From Eucalyptus grandis (Eukaryota; Streptophyta; Magnoliopsida; Myrtales; Myrtaceae), in assembly GCF_016545825.1 (NCBI RefSeq), contig NC_052619.1:73604115-73668114 (forward strand): 64,000 nucleotides of DNA, given 5' to 3'. The notes beneath the pieces are model-generated. The model was given only the letters and a program-made list of their open reading frames with translations. It searched no databases and had not been told where the DNA came from. The position numbers were made by a program, and so were the translations under genes. Below are positions 43,246 to 53,955 of the stretch, one piece after another (within the stretch, counting starts at the first letter, position 1; each line of letters opens with the position of its first letter).

Positions 43246-46200
43246 CGATCACATCAATGACTGCTCACCCTAAGCTGAAGATAGATAGTATAACTCGTCA
43301 AAAGCTGATAACACAGTATACTACTCACCCTAAACTGACATATCAAAGCCCACAAGCTGATATAGTATACTACTAATACTCACCAAAGTTGTGCGATACT
43401 TAATGCTCACCAAAGTCGTGCGATACTTAGGGTATACTGCTCACCCTAAGGTAACATATCAAAGCCCGCAGGCTGATATAGTATACTACCAGTGCTCACC
43501 AAAGCTATGGAATACTTAATGCTCACCAAAGCTGTGCGATACTTAGGATATACTGCTCACTCTAAGCTGACATATCAAGGCCTGCAGATTAATATAGTAT
43601 ACCATTCTAATCAACCAACAATTTCACCATTTTTATAATATCCCATAAAAATAATCATGTGTAGGTACACGGTCAGCCTTAGCCAAAATACACTAATTTC
43701 CCTTTTTAAAATCACATTATTTCCAATAGTCCAAAAGCACATTTTTGGCATTGTAAACCGATGCCCAGTATTTTCTAATTAAATACCGAAAATACTCAAT
43801 TTTGGGATAAATATCTCAAAATTACAATTCACACTCAAATTGCACAAAATAATATTTAATTAAATAAACCAATCACACCATTGAAGTCAAACAGAAAATT
43901 CCGATCATCGACTATCCCGGTCTAATTTTCAAAACATAATAAATAATTAATTAATTACCAAAATTAATTAAATAAATACCAATAAATACCAAAAATACAA
44001 ATTTAGGCTGAAAAGGCCTAATTAAATACCGGAACGGGTCCGAAAAATTTCTGAACCTATCTAGATAAATACTACAACTTATCTAGTCTCTAATTACGCT
44101 ACTCTAATCACCTAACATGCATAAACGAATAATTAAATTGATAATTCGTTCTAACTAACCACATAATACATACTTAACCTAAACTAATCAATCCTTAAAC
44201 ATAATTAACTCCCTAAGCAGAGATTAGTGAGTAAACTCACCGGTTTTGAAATCCGATGAGTTCATGAGGACGGCGAGGTGGAGACAGGCCACAAACTCCA
44301 AAGCGGGGGCACCAAGCGAGGTCGGGAAGGGATCGGAAACAGGCCTTGAAACTTCAAGACCCTTACTAGGTTTCGGTTCTGGACGGTGGGCCGAGGAGAG
44401 AGCTGAGTTGCTGGTTCGGCAAGATAGGGCCGGCGAAGGGTGCAGTAGCCCAAGCGGGGCTTCACGGCAATAGGCGGTGGCTGAACGGCGTCCAAGGAGC
44501 TTCGACGTCAATCCAGGTAGCTCAGGGGGTGGCAAGGAGGATTAAGAGGGGCAGCTAGACGCGAGGACAGTGGGTGGCTCACGCGAGCTTGCGGCTGAGC
44601 CCGCAACGGCAGCGACGATGTTCCAGGGCTTGGCGGTCTACTCGATGATGGAGGGAGGTTGCCGGTCGGTTTCTCTACACTTTAAGAGCTCCAAAATGTC
44701 TGAAAATGGAGAAAGTAGTTGAAGGAAGAAGAAGATAAGCCAGCTTCCCTTGTGGAGGGTCCCTTGGCCTCAAAAGTCCTCTATTTGATCATTTGATAGC
44801 CCCCCACCTTGTCTACCTTATCCTCAGCCAAGTAGCAACCACCAAGCTTCCTTAGGAAGCCATTGAGGTGGTCCAAAAGCCCTCTCCTCCATGGCCTACG
44901 AATTTGGACTTGATTTCCCCCAAATTGGATCAATCCTCCCCCAATTGAAGCCAAATTTGGTCCTATAAAATCCACCAAGGTATCCTCAACCAAATTGATA
45001 TTTTTCCTCGCTAATAGAACCAACTTGCATCCCAAAAATGCGATCAAAAACGGTCCCCCGAATTTTCCGAACAAAACGGCCTTATTTTGACTTTTCTCCA
45101 AAATCTCGATTTGCAAAAAAAAAAAAATCTTCGGAGAATGAGTCGATGTTCCTAAAATGACTTGTGACATGACAGAACTTTCAATTTCTTAAATCGGATT
45201 CAAATTCACGGTTAATTTCAATTTAGCACGATTTTAGCGTGAACCAGCTTACTGAGTAGCTTTCAGAAATTTTTAGTGCGATTGACCCATGGTAAATTTT
45301 CTTTGAGCCACAATGTACCTCTTCGACACATTGGTGACTCTCGATGGTCGTGAAAATCTCGAAGTTTCAAACATGAACACAAGGTACCAAAACGACAGAA
45401 AAATCAGTCTAGTGCCGATTGATGAGAATTTTGCAATTTGGTGTAATCACCCATACTTAATCACGTATCTCAGTCATATCGACATATCTCCAATCTCTAA
45501 TCGATTTTTAATAGTGTCATAATAACCCTTATAGACTAGCACGATCAAGTAGTCGAATTCTCAAGTCTATTGCATTAAAATCCCTTAACGGCTTTCCTAG
45601 ATAAACTAGTTATCTCATGAGTGATCAGCTTAGAGAATAGCATTATAGGCGCGTCGATGAAAGGCCCGATTTATTTAATTGAAAATATGACTAAAATTTC
45701 AGGATGTCACAAATTAAAGAACGTATATTTCAACAGTCAATAAAGCAGGAAAGTAGTTTGTTCTTTGAAGAGACTAAGACCCGAGGTTTTATGGTACTCA
45801 TCAAGAAAAGTTCCATAATTGAGGACACCATTGGGAATGGAAAAGTCCTCAAGAGCTTCGATTTCATCTACAAAAATATCATCTAGAACAAACCCACAGA
45901 TAATGAATATGCCTAAAAGGGTCATAGACATGGGTCCCTAAGGAAAAAAGAAACAATTGATAGATGGCAATGAGAAGCAGACATCAGAACCCACTAAGTC
46001 TCTATTTAGATCATGAGACAACATGCAAACCTCCAGGCATGAATTCTCTTCAAATAAAGGAAAGCTTCGAAACTTGCTAGGAGCAAATGTCCAAATAACC
46101 TTGATAGAAGAGTACTAAATTGGAAGTTTCTCATTCCTCCTGGATGGGAAACAAGGTTTGAGAGGCAGTGGAGCATGGTTGTTGTCCAAAAGGGCAAGCC

Positions 46201-47070
46201 CAAGAAGCAACAAATTCGTATGCTGCTCTTCTACAACACTCAAAAGTTGAAATCGACAATAACTGGCTTCCTTGATGTAAAGAAAGTAGTCAAAGTTCAA
46301 AATATATGATTTAGGTTCGAATCTGGGAGCTTCAGTCACCATGAAAAGCTTACAAGTAGAGTATGAAGGATTTAGGATTTAAGGAAGAAGACAAAAGTAC
46401 AAAAGAGAATATGAGGCATATTCTTCTATTGGGAGTAGGAGACAACAATTCAAAAATTAAAAATATCGCTCAAAAACCAGAGCGACGTGTCAAGATGTAA
46501 TGAGAGTTGTTGATTCGTATCAGCTGCTGATATGTCAGAAAATAAAAAGGTATAATGATCGTCCATAATAGACTACGCACAGAACAAGATATTTCCTTTA
46601 AAAGAAATAAATTCATATGTTGACACTCAAAAATACTACTGCAAGCACGTGCTGGTCATAAAGGACAGAAAATTCTAAAATTGCCCTCAATTGTGGAATA
46701 TGGGCCATAATCTACATCGGCCTAGCCCATAAATGGTTATGAAAATAAATGATAGCCAAAGACTTTGAGAAACCTTGGGCTAAATTTCAACAGACAACAA
46801 AGCAAAGACATATAATTCCATGATGAAGCAATTGATTACCACGTGTCAAAGCCAAGGGTCACTTATGAAGATACAACATTGACAGTGGAAAAAGGCGAGA
46901 ACAGTTAAAATGGCGCCAAACTCAGAAGGAGCAGTTAATGCCTACTAAACAAGCAGTGAAAATGTTGTCAAAGAGGTCAGAAACTAAATATGGATAAGGC
47001 GGTTCAACATAGAAAGTTGAGCGACTCTTGAGGAGAAAGTAATCGACCATTGACAATTACTAGATTGGCC

Positions 47071-47078
47071 TATAAATA
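47071..47078 (+). promoter_or_regulatory. TATA-box-like word before a repeat-containing leader
   Basis: TATAAATA in a context GATTGGCCTATAAATACCACAA split here as GATTGGCC and ACCACAAGC. It looks like a strong plant-type core promoter reading to the right. Confidence 0.4.
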
Positions 47079-47263
47079 CCACAAGCAATCCAACAAAGAA
47101 CCCCCTAAACAACACACAAAATTACTGTATCTTGCACTTCTCCTTACTTAGTTTAGCTTAGCTATAGCTTAAGATTTCCGTCGTAAATTCAATTCTGACG
47201 AGTGTCTATATCCCGAGCAGTACTATTGATTAAATTCCAGTGCTAACCCACTATCTAGCATTG

Positions 47264-47510
47264 TCGATTAGATTCCGACATTGTGTCCTTATACGCGTCT
47301 ATGAGCAGTGTGTACTAGGTGTTGTTTTCACTATCCAACATCGTTGATTAGATTCCGGCATTATGTCCTCATACACATCTAGGAGCAGTGTGTATCAAGT
47401 GTTGTTTTCATTGTCTAGTGTCATCGATTAAATTCCGACATTATGTCCTCATATCCATCTAGGAGTAGCATCTAGTAGGTGTTATCCTTCTTGTCCAATA
47501 CCGTTGATTA
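47264..47510. repeat. 80-bp tandem repeat, three full units
   Basis: (G/A)T(C/T)GATTA(G/A)ATTCC recurs at 47264, 47344, 47424 and 47504, each followed by GACATTATGTCCTCATA-like and GAGCAGTGTGTA-like words. The period is exactly 80 bp. Confidence 0.8.
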
Positions 47511-47600
47511 GATTTCCTTGAACTTAGTAGAGAGTAGTGCTTTCGAGGCATTTTGTTAGTATCCAGCATTGTCAAGTACCTTTAATATTGTATAAACTAC

Positions 47601-47879
47601 TTTAATTTTAAGTGGCTTTTATTATTATGTTAAAGTAAGTTGAGATGATATTACCGGTTAGCTTTCAACATTGACTATCGTTGATATTAAGCTCGTGTTA
47701 AGATAGCGACTTCTCTAAATTCAAGATTATAGATGTATAGTCTCGTTCATATTTGACTATCTCTATCCAAAGCTAATTCAAAACTTGAATCTCTTTTATT
47801 AAAAATCAAAATATAATACTTGATGAAAGACATTTCGTTGTGATATCCAAAACTGACGAAATAACAACTATCGATTCAA
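47601..47879. other. Intergenic, nothing recognised
   Basis: AT-rich sequence between the 80-bp repeats and the AAP 3' flank. No feature seen. Confidence 0.5.
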
Positions 47880-48330
47880 TATTAACGAGCCAATCAATCT
47901 AATTGATTTGCAACGTTTCCCCGTTCATTCGTGGGTTTACGCCCTTTATCATCGATACTTCGTTTGGAGTTTCCACCTTTCTACTTTTAAGAAGTATTGT
48001 CCAACAGGGAAAAAAGTCATTTTTTTTCTTTGAATATTTTTATACATACATCTCCTCTTTTTCATCTTCCCAAAAAAAAAATACAAATCTTTCAAATTAT
48101 GAGATTTCGATTAATTACCTATGATTACATGATAATAATATGAGACCTTCGTTATTCATATGACAATTCCCTCACTCATGTTAATCTTGGGAGGCCGGCA
48201 CACCTGTTACCACATGAATGGAGCCTAACCCAATGTACATGAACGTGGTGACTTAAACCCAAATTTTCAGATTTTTCTTTTAAAACAAAAGGACAATGTG
48301 CGACCATCACTTGCATAAAAAGCAAATATT
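47880..48330. repeat. AAP 3' flank of locus L3, outer part
   Basis: Aligns with 13706-14050 and, from about 48231, with 19925 onward of locus L2. The last 10 bp (AGCAAATATT) are the left target-site copy of the Mutator-like element. Confidence 0.65.
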
Positions 48331-49376
48331 GGGAGAATTACCAAAAAAATCCTAAACCTATTGCAATTGTACCAATTCAGTCCTAAACTTTTTTTTTTTG
48401 CCAATTTAGTCCTAAACCTTTTACAGTTGTGTCAATTCAGTCCATCCGGCCAAAATTGGTTGGGCGGCACTAACGTGGCATTTTTAAATATTTTTAAATA
48501 TTTTTTTCGAATTTTTAATATTTTTTTGGAATTTTTTAATTCTTTTTTTTTTTTTTTTCCATCATCTTCTTCGCCTCCTGGCCGGCCGGCGCCGGCCGGA
48601 GACAAGGGCCGGTGAGGTCAGCCTCGCCGGCCAATGGCGAGGCTCGCCCCCACCGGCCGGAGGCAAGGGCCGGCGAGGGTGAGGCCCCGCCTGATCCGGC
48701 GAGGGTGAGGCCCCGCCAAATCCGGCGAGCTCGGCCCTCGCCAAATCCGGCAGGCCTCACCCAGCCAAGGCGAGGGTCGACCTCGCTAGTGGCCGGCGAG
48801 GCGACCTCCTCAACGGGAGGATATACGGGTGGCTATCCCTCTCTCTCTCTCGTTTGAAGTTGCGAGCGCCGCTTGGAACCGTTCTCTCTCCGCCTCAATC
48901 CGTGCCTTGCGATTGAGCCTCCGGTGCGAGCGAGCTCGCGGCTTCCAATCGCGCCGCATTGTGGACGGCGGGCAAGGAGCCTCGCCGGCCACCGGCAAGG
49001 TCGACCCTCGCCTTGGCCGGGCAAGGCCCCGCCGGATCTAGCAAGGGCCGAGCTCGCCGGATCTGGGCGGGGTTTCGCCGCCTGGGCCGGCGAGGTCAGC
49101 CCTCCCGGCGCCGGCCGGCCAGAGGCAAAGAAGATGATGGAAAAAAAAATTTAAAAATTCCAAAAAATATTAAAAATTCGAAAAAAAAATTTAAAAATAT
49201 TTTAAAATGCCACGTCAGCGTTCGCCGGTCCACGTCAGCGCCGGCCGGCCAATTTTGGCCGGATGGACTGAATTGACACAACTATAAAAGGTTTAGGACT
49301 AAATTGGCCAAAAAAAAAGTTTAGGACTGAATTAGCACAATTGCAATAGGTTTAGGACTTTTTTGGTAATTCTCCC
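48331..49376. mobile_element. Mutator-like element with long inverted arms and GC-rich core
   Basis: Starts GGGAGAATTACCAAAAAA and ends with its inverse, CTTTTTTGGTAATTCTCCC. It is flanked by a perfect 10-bp duplication AGCAAATATT (48321-48330 and 49377-49386). The inverted arms extend about 270 bp (to about 48605 and from about 49104). The core is extremely GC-rich, built of CCGGCGAGG/CTCGCCGG words, with a non-repetitive island (48825-48960) that could be captured host sequence. ORFs across the core are a by-product of GC content. No transposase. The empty-site sequence is preserved in locus L2 (about 20030). Confidence 0.9.
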
Positions 49377-49386
49377 AGCAAATATT

Positions 49387-50132
49387 CCTATGCAAAGGAT
49401 AGAAGATTTAGAGTTCGTAATTCCATACGAAACAATGAAACTAGAAACTTCCGTGACAGTAATTTTTTTCTTCTGAAATGGCCGATCAAATATGGTCGCT
49501 CTGTTAAGCATATAGGTACAAAGTTTCATTCAGCCACTATAAATTCAGCAAATAACACTGATGCTGGAAGAGAAAGAACTATGGAGAGAAAGAGTTATAC
49601 GGAGCAGCAAAGCAAAGAACACGTGGGAAAAACAAAACGGGATAGTAACAATGAGCTGATGATCAACGGTGAAGAGCTCATGATAAAGGCAGACATGGAT
49701 CGCTATCAATGATTGAGAAAGTCTGGAATAAAGAAGATGTGGATCGCCAAGTCATGTAGATCTTAACCAACACATGTGCTGTTATTCGGTTTAGAGTGGT
49801 GAAACAAATTGAGAAACAGTTAGTTATATTCTGTTGGTGATTCGTTTCTGATATAAGTAGTCTTCTTCTTCACATTGATAAGTAAGCGAAGAGAGAAAAA
49901 TATAGTGTGAGAAAGCTTAGAGAGCAATCATCAATGGATGCTCTGCATTGTATAGCTGATACGTGCTGTGATAGAGAGATAGATACAGGGGATGTAAAAC
50001 AGAGGATTTTGTATTCAAAAGCTGTCATTGATACACAGAAGCTTTGTACTACAATCATATTGATATAGAGTAATTCAAAGTATTTCCTTTGCTGATTCCG
50101 CTGTATCTTGATTCATTTCTTCATCTTCATCT
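49387..50132 (-). other. 3' flank and probable 3' UTR of the intact AAP gene
   Basis: 49387-49500 matches the L2 flank. The rest up to the stop codon at 50133 is without an ORF. I see no decisive poly(A) signal. Confidence 0.5.
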
Positions 50133-52591
50133 TCATCTTCCCACGCTCATCCCGAATGGCCGATTATCCTTAAGGTCATCCTTAAGTTTGGGGATCGAAC
50201 CCACAGTTGCCATGATCGATATCACAAGACAGGTCATGCTCAGCATTTGCAGGTATACCCATTTAGTGCTCCATCTGCGAATTTTTTTCTGTCTAATATA
50301 CATCTCGACGGGAAAATAGACCATTAAAGGCCAAAATCCCAAGCTGATGATATCCACGACTTCGTTGAAGACGAACGGCACGAGCATCGATATCACAGTG
50401 GTCAGGATCACGAAAGCCGTCCTCCAAACAAGCCTAAAGAGATTCATGTTGTATTGGCCCAAGCGGGGTACGGGGATCTTTATCTCTTTAGCGATGAGCT
50501 CACTACCACGCCATCTCTGATCGGCCCATTTTTCGACGAAGGCCAAAATCGGCTGGCTGTTTACTTGGTAAGCTCCAACAAGATAGATCGCCATAACAGC
50601 ATTGGAAATATCGGAAAGCCATGGCTTGTCGACACCCAATTCCAACAGAAAATTTTCTGGAGTGGCCTCTCCGAAAGCAGCATAAAAAATGCAGCCACAT
50701 AGCATGTAGATAGTCGTCATCAATGCGGTGCTCCGAGAAATGGCCTTCTTCATGGTCTTTGCTTCTGATGGCGGAGATCCGATGGTGTCCTGCCAAAGAT
50801 AAAAGGAAAAACAAGGTAGTTCCTGTCTGTTTATCCACTCTTGACCATATCCTTAGTTTTTGAACTGATGGAATCATGTTTTAGTACCTGAGTTTCAATG
50901 AGGATCTGAGAAAATGAGTACGCAGTTGCGATACCTCCAAGTGCTCGGAAGGTTTCAGTCTCATCTCCAACGCCTGTTACTTTAAAAATACTGTTGAAAC
51001 TTCCATTATCTGCTCATCAAGAAAAAAAAATTGCTGGAAACGACTTCTTATTTATGATATTGGCAATATAATCTCTTAAATTTGTTGGCCATCTGTCTTG
51101 AGAAAAGAAGAAACCTGTACCTACAAGTTGGGTAATTCCTAGGCCAAGACCAATCAAAGAGTTAGTGACGAGCATCACAGCAGCCACAACAGAAATCCAC
51201 CGTATTTGATTGAAATCTGGAATCTGGGACAGCAGAATCTCTGTGACGGCAAAGATGATCATATATGGATTGCTTGAAGTGGAGCACCCGTTCTCCCAGT
51301 TACTCCCGTTTAAGCATTTATTATACTTTATTGCCCTTTTATTGAAAAGAGGGAACATGTATAAGATTGAATTAGCCAGGTTATACCAGAAAGAGTAGAA
51401 CTGGAAGTTCATTGTGATCTGCTAAATAAAATTTGTTAAGAGTCTGGGCAAGTAGAATTGCACTCACGTCATGCAGAGAGATGCTTCGACGATACAGCCA
51501 ATGGCGTTTCTGAATAGGGTCATATATTGAAGAAAACCACATGCTTTTACATTGGCTCCACCTGAGAATAAACCTTGAAGATGTTAATATTATAAGACTT
51601 TGTTTGTTTTGCGGAAAATGAATGATCTTAGAAAATATTTTCCTAAAAATGATCTCATGTATCGATTGATTTAGTTAGTTAATATAAAATATTTTCACTA
51701 TCAACAACAATTTGCGTCTAAATATTTTCGTGGACAATGAAAATAATTTTTGTTTATTTATTTTTATAAGCAATACAAATAATCATTTTTAGGAAAATGT
51801 AGTCCAAATCATTTATTTTTGCCGTGAAACAAATGGAGCCTAAGAGTGTAGACTAACAATTATCACCTAATTAAAAGTTTCATGACTCATTTTGCTGTAC
51901 ATTTGGAAACACATGGTAATGGGAAAGTTAATCAAAGTACGGCCGTCAAATAATTAGAAGCAACAACAAGATGATAGAATACCTTACCAAGAATCGAGTG
52001 AACAGATTCCATATAAGTGGAGTTACGATCACCGGTGTTAGGGTCACCGGTGCGGTAACAATCAGAGAGGAAGCGAGAGGTGTAGTAGCCCACAAGGGAG
52101 AAGAATAGGATCACAGCAGGGCCCGCAATCCAACCCAGCTGAGCAATGCCCCTTGCCGGCGAAAGCACTCCTGTTCCTACCATCATCACTACTATTATGT
52201 TTGCACTGGCCGTCCATACGTTCCCTGATCGGTCAACCGATAAAGTCTGATTAACTCTTTACAATTGGAAAACTTCCATTGTCTCTTAAGTTAGTTATCG
52301 AATAATTAATGAAGGAATTACACTTGACTTAAAACATATCAAACTCTTACTCATAGTACAAAAAATGAATATTTTGTAAGGCTGATGTATCAAACTTGAA
52401 GTAAACAAGTATCAAAGAACTAGACAATGTAGTATAAGAAGATAAGGTTGATTACCGGTTCTTTTGTGGCTGCCTTCGTCGTCAGAGCGTCTGGAGGCAC
52501 ACAGAGGAAGCATTTCAATGGACATGTCACCAATTTGGTGGCGGCGGTGCTGGTGGTTATGGTCGTTACTGGTGGCAGCATTCTCACCCAT
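50133..52591 (-). CDS. Amino acid permease (AAP family), six exons, intact
   Basis: H+/amino-acid symporter family (AAAP, Aa_trans domain), in plants normally in the plasma membrane with about 11 membrane segments. Exons on the minus strand: 52591-52456, 52224-51988, 51561-51468, 51335-51121, 51009-50888, 50789-50133. They sum to 1461 bp (486 codons plus stop), all with GT-AG introns and consistent phases (1,1,2,1,0). Motifs: GNVWTASA after the KRT end of exon 1, IAQLGWIAGP, CYRTGDPNTG-RNSTYM, SNPYM, LIGLGLGI, SPPSEAKTMKKA, IYLVGAYQVNSQP, LGFWPLMVYFPVEMYI. The length fits the family. Odd: the family's SLAWAI in membrane segment 1 is SPARGI here, and six residues (QKIWR-type) are missing before FRALGG. 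The start is the first ATG of the only frame that joins to exon 2. The gene is open, but its transport activity is uncertain. Confidence 0.93.
51600..51845. mobile_element. MITE in intron 2 of the intact AAP gene
   Basis: ACTTTGTTTGTTTTGCGGAA at the left and TTTTGCCGTGAAACAAATGG at the right are inverted relatives, and TTTTCCTAAAAATGA / CATTTTTAGGAAAA mirror each other inside. The AT-rich core has no ORF. The same intron in L2 (21592-21737) lacks it, which gives an empty site. Its terminal words resemble those of the candidate at 10530-10745. Confidence 0.65.
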
Positions 52592-52995
52592 CTTTAATGT
52601 CCCCCGAAAAAAGAAGTTTAACAGCAATTGTCAGTAAGTTGTGTGTTTAGATATTAAATTATGTCTAGCCGAGTGAAAAGAACTTCAAAATTATTCATTT
52701 ATCAGAAGCCTTGTTGTTTCAATCTGGGTTTGTCCAGTTATACCGGCAAGTTTAATTAAAACTAATAGAATCAAAATCAGTGGAAAGTCGGTGTTTCTTT
52801 GACTCTGAGATTGCTTTGTGTTTTGTGCACCCACCTGAAACCAAGAGATGGTTGCGCCAAACATGTGAATGTATGGAAGTGTAGTTGGGAGAGAAATAGT
52901 AGTACTTAGAATGGAGGGAGAAGAAGGATTGAAGTGTGGGTACTTCAATGTGCGTACTTAGGATTCGTGGAAGATATTAAAGTAATGTTCAGCAT
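52592..52995 (-). promoter_or_regulatory. 5' flank of the intact AAP gene
   Basis: Upstream region shared with 1-370, 12031-12420 and 26271-26690. Where L2 has a TATA-like word, this copy reads GTGGGTACTTCAATGTGCG, so the core promoter is altered. Confidence 0.55.
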
Positions 52996-53490
52996 CACTT
53001 CAATTATGTGATTTTAACGTAAACAGGAAATTTATGAAATGCAAGTGATATAAAAATCCCGTGTACCGAACTCATGCTAAATGCATAAAATGATTTCTTT
53101 TGCATTGATGGTTAAATTCGCCTGTCAAAGAGCATGCTTTCTTACTGTTCTTCGTTCGCTGACAATGGAAAAAAATATGCTAAATGGCTATTTTAAGTGA
53201 TTGTATGAAATTTTACACTATAGGATAAAGGATATCCATCCACAAGGTGGCCCGCTCATTGAATGATATTTGCAAATAAAATTTAGTAGAAATTCTTATT
53301 CTTCTCATTCCTTTAAGAGGAGAACCATTGGTTGCATTACATCATTAAAAAAAGCTTTGAAAATAAATTATAAAGAAAGAAAAGGAATAAGCAAAGAACT
53401 CACATGACAGGAGGACCGGACGAGTATGTCATTGGGGCATACTCTTCAATCATATGTCAACCTCTTCAATCCCACTCTTCCTCTTTCAGT

Positions 53491-53542
<52 letters not shown>

Positions 53543-53709
53543 AAACACTCACCATGTGAAATTTGGCATGTGTTCTAAATTTACTAGAGCTCATTCACTA
53601 AGTCATTTTCATTATATTATTATGGCTTCTAAAGTAAAAGAAATCCACGGATAAAGGAAGAGCTGATGGGATATATCTAGATATTAGCAAGGAAAAAGAA
53701 AGGAAAAAC

Positions 53710-53955
53710 TGCAACAAAGTTGGGAATTGCCGTCGTCAATCTTTGATTGATTGTGTTATTCCCCTTCTTCTTGTTGTTTTGCCTCTTAGTGGCTGTTTGC
53801 CTCTTTCAATTGTGGTACCATGGCACCCCTACACTCTGTTGACTCCTTTGTCTTTTGAGTGTTTGTTTTGTTAGTGCCGGCCGGGCTTCCTCTCTTTGTA
53901 TATTCATTTGGTAAAATCTATATCATACTTACCTTTACCTTTACCAAAAAAAAAG
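53710..53955 (+). mobile_element. Short LINE-3'-end-like retroposon with target-site duplication
   Basis: About 246 bp ending TTTGTATATTCATTTGG and ACCTTTACC followed by an A run. It is flanked by AAAGAAAGGAAAAAC (53695-53709 and 53956-53970). Duplicon A has the single uninterrupted copy at 1131-1145. The 3' end resembles those of plant L1-type LINEs, so it is probably a strongly 5'-truncated LINE. Confidence 0.85.

Larger units (their letters stand above)
32699..45711 (-). mobile_element. Ty3/Gypsy LTR retrotransposon complex with 4.3-kb LTRs (Tekay/Del-like)
   Basis: The element is read on the minus strand. The 5' LTR is 45711-41394 (starts TGTGACATCC, ends GGGGCGTGACA). The primer-binding site TGGTATCAGAGCTGG (initiator Met tRNA) is at 41380-41366. 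The internal region is 41393-37125, the purine tract AAGATGGGAAGAGT at 37138-37125, and the 3' LTR end starts at 37124. On the left the 3' LTR is a mosaic: 37124-35234 matches the 5' LTR well, 35233 to about 33240 is LTR sequence in the opposite orientation, and 33239-32699 is a more diverged LTR end. The outer 5-bp flanks (CGAGT left, AATTA right) do not match, so the left edge is not the original end of this element. Confidence 0.85.
41394..45711 (-). repeat. 5' LTR of the Gypsy element (4.3 kb, with a nested solo LTR)
   Basis: Starts TGTGACATCC at 45711 and ends at 41394 on the minus strand. Without the nested solo LTR (42300-43245) its length is about 3.37 kb. It contains the broken LTR ORF (41666-41990), the short repeats (43310-43610) and a GC-rich block (44250-44660) matching 35730-36160. 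Confidence 0.85.
45712..47600 (+). other. Relic with pararetrovirus-like layout (degenerate ORF, promoter, leader repeats)
   Basis: The plus strand of 46105-46310 is open in pieces with a plausible protein composition (PPGWETRFE, VVVQKGKPKKQQI, LLFYNTQK). Then follow about 700 bp without ORF, a TATA word (TATAAATA, 47071-47078), and a leader with three to four 80-bp repeats (47264-47510). A degenerate coding end followed by a promoter and leader is the layout of integrated caulimovirid DNA, but no diagnostic domain (coat zinc finger, RT, movement protein) is present. Small minus-strand ORFs over 45737-46342 are equally open. A Gypsy relative or an unknown element is possible. Confidence 0.25.

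Noticed and set aside
45737..46342. Minus-strand ORFs as a protein-coding gene
   Set aside because: Two short unlinked frames. The plus strand is equally open, so no strand could be chosen and no gene is called.
47264..47510. Regular 80-bp repeats as a CRISPR-like array
   Set aside because: The whole unit is repeated, with no alternation of constant repeat and unique spacer, and the context is eukaryotic.
48536..49276. Multiple ORFs of 60-105 codons on both strands
   Set aside because: Shadow ORFs of the CpG-rich core of the Mutator-like element; Arg/Pro/Ala-rich in every frame.
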